Assembly: GCF_026410195.1 (NCBI RefSeq)
Contig: NZ_JAPMLM010000055.1
Span: 372,001 to 436,000 of the forward strand
Source of the DNA: Xanthomarina sp. F2636L
Lineage (GTDB): Bacteria > Bacteroidota > Bacteroidia > Flavobacteriales > Flavobacteriaceae
Reading direction: 5' to 3'
DNA: 64,000 nt
The notes below the pieces were generated by a model. The model worked only from the letters and a program-made list of their open reading frames with translations. It was not told the DNA's origin and did not search any database. Below are positions 59,802-64,000 of this stretch, in pieces (position 1 is the first letter of the stretch; each line of letters opens with the position of its first letter). The position numbers and the translations under genes are program-made.

Positions 59802-60563
59802 TTATAGCGTTTTTCTAATCCCAATAAAGACAAAAATCATGACAGAATATAGTATAAAAAACGGTATGATATAATCTTTAAAACCTGAAACTAACATGAT
59901 GCTAATTACTAATAATTGGAATCCAAGACCAAAAGTGGATACTAATGTCATCAACCAATTTGGAAAGTTTTTGCTTTTGGCAGCACTTCTATCTAGCCTA
60001 TAAATTATTTTATCAAATCCTCCGTAAAGAATTTTATACAGACCAAAAAGGATGTTTACATGCTTTTGTTTTTCTCCAGGTAAAGCAATTGGAACTTCAT
60101 TTTCAAAAACACGACTAGTAGTGTCTCCATTATGTCTATTTCTTAAAATAGTATAATAATAATTATATAAAGTACCTTGAAGTTGAATTCCTAGGAAAGC
60201 CAGAATACAGCTAAATAAATTAGAATCTGTAATGTGCCAAATTGCTAGAAAAATAAGTAGATTTAATAGGATATCTGCAACAGAATCAAAATAACGCCCT
60301 GTATATGAAGGTGTTTTTTTTATTCGTGCCAATTCTCCGTCTGCTGCATCTAAAACTGATTTCAGAATTAAGAAGAATCCAGCTGCCAAAAATTGATTGT
60401 TCAAAATGCATATAATTCCAATAATCCCTGAAACAATAAAAGAAACTGTTACATGAATAGGTGTTAACGAGGTGTTTTTAATAGAAGTTGCTAGAATTCT
60501 GGCAGGAATTCTACCATAATCTGAAAGATCTATAAACTTGTGCTCCTTGGGTAATTTAGACAT
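59802..60563 (-). CDS. CDP-alcohol phosphatidyltransferase family protein
   Basis: A 253-aa membrane enzyme. The catalytic signature D-x2-D-G-x2-A-R...G-x3-D-x3-D appears as DAADGELARIKKTPSYTG then RYFDSVAD near residues 91-116. About six helices surround it. It should condense a CDP-linked lipid with an alcohol to make a phospholipid headgroup or related product. The alcohol partner cannot be told. Confidence 0.85.
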   Translation of the reverse strand: MSKLPKEHKFIDLSDYGRIPARILATSIKNTSLTPIHVTVSFIVSGIIGIICILNNQFLAAGFFLILKSVLDAADGELARIKKTPSYTGRYFDSVADILLNLLIFLAIWHITDSNLFSCILAFLGIQLQGTLYNYYYTILRNRHNGDTTSRVFENEVPIALPGEKQKHVNILFGLYKILYGGFDKIIYRLDRSAAKSKNFPNWLMTLVSTFGLGFQLLVISIMLVSGFKDYIIPFFILYSVMIFVFIGIRKTL

Positions 60564-60739
60564 TTATGGCTTTTTCTAATCAGCATTTCTTAATGTCTTA
60601 GTTCCCTAAACATCAATTGCATTCTAATAAGTTGCAAAGATAAGACTTATAAGAGAATCTCTTTTTTTCTATTTAGAAAAAGAGTTTAAAAAAATTTCAG
60701 AATTTATAATGGTCTAAAAATTTAAATCTTATTCAAATA

Positions 60740-61687
60740 CTAATTAATCAGATTCTCAATTATTGTTTTAGTAGGCAAAATAGCATGGGTATGCTCAATA
60801 CTTGGTCCTGCAACCCAAACCGTTTTGTAAGTTGCTTGAGTAGCTGCTTTGGTAGTGGCGTTCATTCCTATTGAAAAACGAATCATTTTCACCCATTTTT
60901 TAAGTTTTTTATTTTTATTTAAAATAGATTCTAGCTTAGATTCTTTTGTTCCAATTTTTTGAACATATGGCGTATTGATAACCGTACAAGGCGTTCCAGA
61001 AATACGTTGCGTCATAACAATATCTTTGGCGCCATAATCTACACAAGCTTGCTTATATTCGTCTGTAACTCCTGCTTCGATAGAGGCAATAAACGGACTT
61101 CCAACAGAAACCCCAGCTGCTCCATAACTAAGCATTTTATCAATATCTGCTTTACAGCCAACACCACCTGCAGAAATAACTGGAATAGAAATGTTTTTAG
61201 TTAATAGCTCTATTAATTCTTGAGGTGAAAGATCCCCTCTATGGCCACCTGCTTGGTTATTGACACATATGGCAGCATCCGCTCCTAAACTTTCTACTTT
61301 TTTGGCAAACTTTAAATCGGTAACATCGCAAAAAACTTTAATTCCAACAGCATGCGCTTGATTGATGGTTTCTTCTGGACTTCCTAAAGAAGTAATAATA
61401 AAGTCACACCCTTCCTCGCATAATACACGAAGTTGCTCTTTGTATTTTAAATTGGATTTATTTACAATTAAATTATACCCAAAAGATCCACCTTCTACTT
61501 TTGCAGCTTTTAATTCTTTTATAGAGGCTCTCAAATCGTCTAAGGTTCTATAATTTAAAGCTGGAATACAACCGGCAATTCCACCTTTCATGGCTTCAAT
61601 AACCATTGCTGTATTAGAAACTAAAAACATGGGAGCTTGAATAATTGGATGTGTTATGTTTAAGAGTTGGGTAAGTTGCGTTTGCAT
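60740..61687 (-). CDS. Nitronate monooxygenase / NAD(P)H-dependent flavin oxidoreductase
   Basis: A 315-aa FMN-binding TIM barrel. The N-terminus PIIQAPMFLVSNTAMV, the catalytic-base region NNQAGGHRGDLS, VISAGGVGCKADIDKML and GVSVGSPFIAS (phosphate-binding) match the 2-nitropropane dioxygenase family. It probably detoxifies nitronates. It is monocistronic. Confidence 0.87.
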   Translation of the reverse strand: MQTQLTQLLNITHPIIQAPMFLVSNTAMVIEAMKGGIAGCIPALNYRTLDDLRASIKELKAAKVEGGSFGYNLIVNKSNLKYKEQLRVLCEEGCDFIITSLGSPEETINQAHAVGIKVFCDVTDLKFAKKVESLGADAAICVNNQAGGHRGDLSPQELIELLTKNISIPVISAGGVGCKADIDKMLSYGAAGVSVGSPFIASIEAGVTDEYKQACVDYGAKDIVMTQRISGTPCTVINTPYVQKIGTKESKLESILNKNKKLKKWVKMIRFSIGMNATTKAATQATYKTVWVAGPSIEHTHAILPTKTIIENLIN

Positions 61688-61824
61688 GTGTTTTTATTTA
61701 TTTAAAAAGAACCTTCTAAGTTTTAAAACCTAGTAAATTTAGATTACAAATATAAATCAATTTATTATGCATGCATAATTTATTTATACGAATGCCTTTT
61801 CATAAATATCTTTTTAAAAAAGTT

Positions 61825-63360
61825 TTAATTCTTGATTTTTCTAGGGACTTTTTCTTTGTTTTCGGAAAGTGAATAAATAGTCCATGCCATTATAACGGCA
61901 TTTTTAATTACGTCCTGTTCTGGCACATATTCCAACAAATCCATTTCTGAATGATGTGTTACCGAATTATAATCCAAAGGATCCTGAATAAACTGAAAAG
62001 CTGGAATATTGTAATGATCAAAGGTTTCATGATCTGTAGACAAAGTATTTTCAATAGTTAAAATACCTTCAGTAATATCTGATATAGAAGAAAACACCTC
62101 TTTAAACACAGGTTTTGCCAAAGCATTATCTTGAAGATACAAGCCTCTTATAGCTCCTGCTCCATTATCTAGATTTAAATAAGCAGACACTTTAGTTGAT
62201 GCTATATTTGGTTTCTCACCTAATATCCCATAATGATTTTTAGCAAATGCTGCAGAACCTAAAAAAGCTTGCTCCTCGCCTCCCCAAAGTCCAATTTTAA
62301 TAGTTCTTTTTGGTTGATATCCTATAGATTTAAGTATCCTTAAAGCTTCTACTAAAACAATAGAATTTGCTCCATTATCTGTAGCTCCTGTTCCAGCATG
62401 CCAAGAATCGAAATGAGCTCCAACTAAAATGGTTTCGGACTTTAATTTTTTATCAGTTCCAGTTAATTCAGCAATAACATTCACATTGTTTTCTGGGTTT
62501 GAATAAAAGGAAGTTTCTAAGTTTAAACGAATTTTAGGAATCACATTTAAGTCAATCATTCGTGCCAATCTGCCAAAATGTTCAGGCATAATGGTAAAGT
62601 ATGGCAAAGGTTTTAATTGTCCATTCTTATAAAAATAGGTGCCATCTGGATGTAAAACACCTAAATACATGGAACGCGACATTAAAACAGCTAAAGCGCC
62701 TTCTTCATCTAAAAACTTAAGAAAGGCTTCTTCTCTAACATCAGATGTTTCCCAAGATTTAAATAGTTCAGGCAGTGGGGTTTGTTTAACCATTGCTGAA
62801 TCTAATTGTGCCATCTTATTTAAATCGTTTTCATTATACCTCTTAAATAGTGTATCGTTTAAAGATTTTTTAGATGGGATCTTTCCTAATAAAACTATTT
62901 TATCTTTTAGTTTTCCAGAAAACTCTAATTTTAAGGAATCTAATGATTTATTACTTTTTATATGGACCACATCTCCAGTAACAATACCAGGAGTACTTTT
63001 TGTCATGGCTAAAGGGTAAGCTGAAATATGCATATAGTTTGGAGAAACCATTTCCACATGAAAGCTTTCCATACTCCAACCACGACATTCCTCGCAATAA
63101 GATTCAAAATGCACATTTTGCAAACCTAATGAAGTCATTTTATCAGACATCCAAGTAGCTGCAGCTAAATACTCGTTCGAACCTGTTAAACGTTGTCCAT
63201 AAACATCTGAGAGTTCGCCTAGCATAGACATGGCTTGAGAGTTTTTAAAACCTTCGTTCTTAATCTTTTCAAGCATCACCTCTTTAGAAGTCACTTGTGA
63301 ATATCCATTAAATAAAAACCCTACAAAGAATAGGGAAAAGAAAAGAGATTGTAATTTCAT
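61825..63360 (-). CDS. Secreted M28-family aminopeptidase
   Basis: A 511-aa protein with a signal peptide (LQSLFFSLFFVGFLFNGYSQ). A protease-associated insert (about residues 110-260) precedes the M28 zinc domain. Zinc ligands lie in GAHFDSWHAG (His), GATDNGANS (bridging Asp), WGGEEQAFLG (catalytic and metal Glu) and DPLDYNSVTHHSEMD (last His). It should remove N-terminal residues from peptides in the periplasm or outside. No sorting tail is present. Confidence 0.88.
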   Translation of the reverse strand: MKLQSLFFSLFFVGFLFNGYSQVTSKEVMLEKIKNEGFKNSQAMSMLGELSDVYGQRLTGSNEYLAAATWMSDKMTSLGLQNVHFESYCEECRGWSMESFHVEMVSPNYMHISAYPLAMTKSTPGIVTGDVVHIKSNKSLDSLKLEFSGKLKDKIVLLGKIPSKKSLNDTLFKRYNENDLNKMAQLDSAMVKQTPLPELFKSWETSDVREEAFLKFLDEEGALAVLMSRSMYLGVLHPDGTYFYKNGQLKPLPYFTIMPEHFGRLARMIDLNVIPKIRLNLETSFYSNPENNVNVIAELTGTDKKLKSETILVGAHFDSWHAGTGATDNGANSIVLVEALRILKSIGYQPKRTIKIGLWGGEEQAFLGSAAFAKNHYGILGEKPNIASTKVSAYLNLDNGAGAIRGLYLQDNALAKPVFKEVFSSISDITEGILTIENTLSTDHETFDHYNIPAFQFIQDPLDYNSVTHHSEMDLLEYVPEQDVIKNAVIMAWTIYSLSENKEKVPRKIKN

Positions 63361-63445
63361 GATTATGACTTTAAAAAATTAAACTCGAATGTAAGAAAGA
63401 AAAGAGATATTTCTATGCGTTACTAGAGAATAATTATTTACAAAA

Positions 63446-63489
63446 AAAAACGCAATCAACCCCGATAATTATCGGGAGATTGCGTTTTT
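63446..63489 (-). terminator. Two-tier terminator hairpin
   Basis: Outer arms AAAAACGCAATC (63446-63457) and the complement (63478-63489) enclose a second palindrome CCCGATAATTATCGGG (63461-63476). It lies just past the stop of the leftward T9SS protein gene. Confidence 0.8.
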
Positions 63490-63506
63490 CATTGTTTTAG
63501 ATAACT

Positions 63507-64000
63507 CTATTTAATAAGAACCTTCTTCTTCAAGGTTCCATGATTAGTTTCAATTTTTAAGAAGTATACTCCTGAATCCAAATTTCTAGTATCAATATAA
63601 TCTAAATTACCTTGCAGATTCAATAATTCACGACCCTGATTGTTGTAAAGTTTTGAATTCTCCAATAGTATGTTTGAATTCTTTTTAAGAAAAATACCAT
63701 CATCAGCAGGATTTGGGAATAAAACTACAAAATCGGCAATACTAAATTCTTCGATGGTTAAATTACAAGTACTCGCCATACCACCATCAAAAATACTCCA
63801 TCCTCTATCATTAACTAATAAATCTCTACTAACTTGGTCACAAAACTTCACTTCATCGGCTCCCAATAATATATTCTCTATTCCTGAATTCACCCAATTT
63901 AATAATAATGCATCATAATTTATGGTATCAATATTTGTTAAGGATATAAACGCATCTAAGCTATTAACATTAGAAAAATTCCAATTTTCTAGTGGTTGAT
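63507..64000 (-). CDS. BspA-like repeat surface protein with T9SS sorting tail, 5' truncated by window edge
   Basis: The minus-strand frame is open from the window edge to the stop at 63507; the N-terminus lies outside. The first visible residues (PLENWNFSNVNSLDAFIS) match a BspA/DUF285 leucine-rich-like repeat. The usual cap of such proteins follows (YDALLLNWVNSG, VKFCDQVSRDLL, DRGWSIFDGG). The last 75 residues form a Por secretion tail (VLFPNPADDGIFLKK ... LDSGVYFLKIE ... KKKVLIK). It is therefore exported by the type IX system. A GTG at 63893 is not the real start. Confidence 0.8.
   Translation of the reverse strand, partial: QPLENWNFSNVNSLDAFISLTNIDTINYDALLLNWVNSGIENILLGADEVKFCDQVSRDLLVNDRGWSIFDGGMASTCNLTIEEFSIADFVVLFPNPADDGIFLKKNSNILLENSKLYNNQGRELLNLQGNLDYIDTRNLDSGVYFLKIETNHGTLKKKVLIK

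Noticed and set aside
1-64000. Prophage, integrative element, toxin-antitoxin, restriction or other defence island
   Set aside because: No integrase, transposase, phage structural, nuclease-defence or toxin-antitoxin genes were seen, and composition looks even throughout.
1-64000. rRNA or tRNA genes
   Set aside because: Intergenic regions are short and none shows a cloverleaf or rRNA-like sequence on reading both strands; a dedicated scan could not be run.

Overview
The window reads as one contiguous piece of a chromosome from a marine-type Flavobacteriaceae bacterium (phylum Bacteroidota). The composition is AT-rich. Many upstream regions carry the Bacteroidota -7 promoter box TAnnTTTG, and Shine-Dalgarno sites are mostly absent. 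There are two Por-type (T9SS) C-terminal sorting tails, a TonB-dependent receptor, and families such as DUF4834, DUF2853 and CAL67264 that are common in flavobacteria. Genes are dense, with no gap over 300 bases. I see no rRNA, tRNA, CRISPR, phage, transposase or restriction genes, so this looks like core chromosome with a few lineage-specific pockets. Genus and species cannot be fixed from this alone.

Layout. 1-7.7 kb: a truncated DUF3667 zinc-ribbon membrane protein, a secreted protein with 84-bp internal repeats, then a leftward surface-polysaccharide group (DUF4834, YfhO-like, GT4 glycosyltransferase, flippase). 7.8-12.5 kb: an outer-membrane barrel protein, a GNAT-like acyltransferase, an alpha-oxoamine synthase and a cysteine-synthase-like enzyme. 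The last two match the known capnine (sulfonolipid) route of cysteate synthase plus cysteate fatty-acyltransferase. 12.5-18.7 kb: S9 peptidase, YbaB, threonine aldolase, prfB with a programmed +1 frameshift, and an ArsC-like protein. 18.8-27.9 kb: TonB-dependent receptor, an unlisted 59-aa membrane protein, amino-acid permease, fumC, a T9SS-secreted VCBS/FG-GAP protein, and hutI with an overlapping transglutaminase-like gene. 28-30.5 kb: coiled-coil membrane protein, hutG, GNAT.

30.5-35.4 kb: the glyoxylate shunt operon aceB-aceA, transcribed away from an XRE/IrrE/ScfR (RamB-like) regulator. The 120-bp gap between them carries a perfect 14-bp palindrome and two further TTCGCAA sites. 35.4-41.6 kb: MBL lipoprotein, two related small membrane proteins, ettA, CAL67264 protein, pirin, MarR, a probable remnant of a secreted transthyretin/HIU-hydrolase-like gene, and a small redox operon (DoxX, FMN reductase, YidJ-like GNAT). 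41.7-45 kb: acyl-CoA carboxylase beta subunit followed by two tandem degenerate DUF2927-like secreted proteins.

45-58.5 kb is dominated by menaquinone synthesis in separate leftward blocks: menC-CPBP-menE, menB-menA and (hotdog thioesterase)-menF-menD. The hotdog protein is a good candidate for the DHNA-CoA thioesterase (MenI role). menG and a clear menH are not seen, although an alpha/beta hydrolase is divergent from the thioesterase. Interleaved are a sterol-desaturase/SDR pair, a UPF0173 hydrolase, two tandem paralogous unknown proteins, CvfB and DUF2853. 58.5-64 kb: hydrolase, GNAT, CDP-alcohol phosphatidyltransferase, nitronate monooxygenase, M28 peptidase, and the C-terminus of a BspA-like repeat protein with a T9SS tail.

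Functionally the window covers acetate/fatty-acid use (glyoxylate shunt, fumarase), histidine and leucine-type catabolism, respiratory quinone synthesis, and envelope lipid and polysaccharide building. No single dramatic new system is evident. The best leads are the sulfonolipid locus with its GNAT neighbour, the operator region of the glyoxylate regulator, and the tandem orphan secreted or membrane families.
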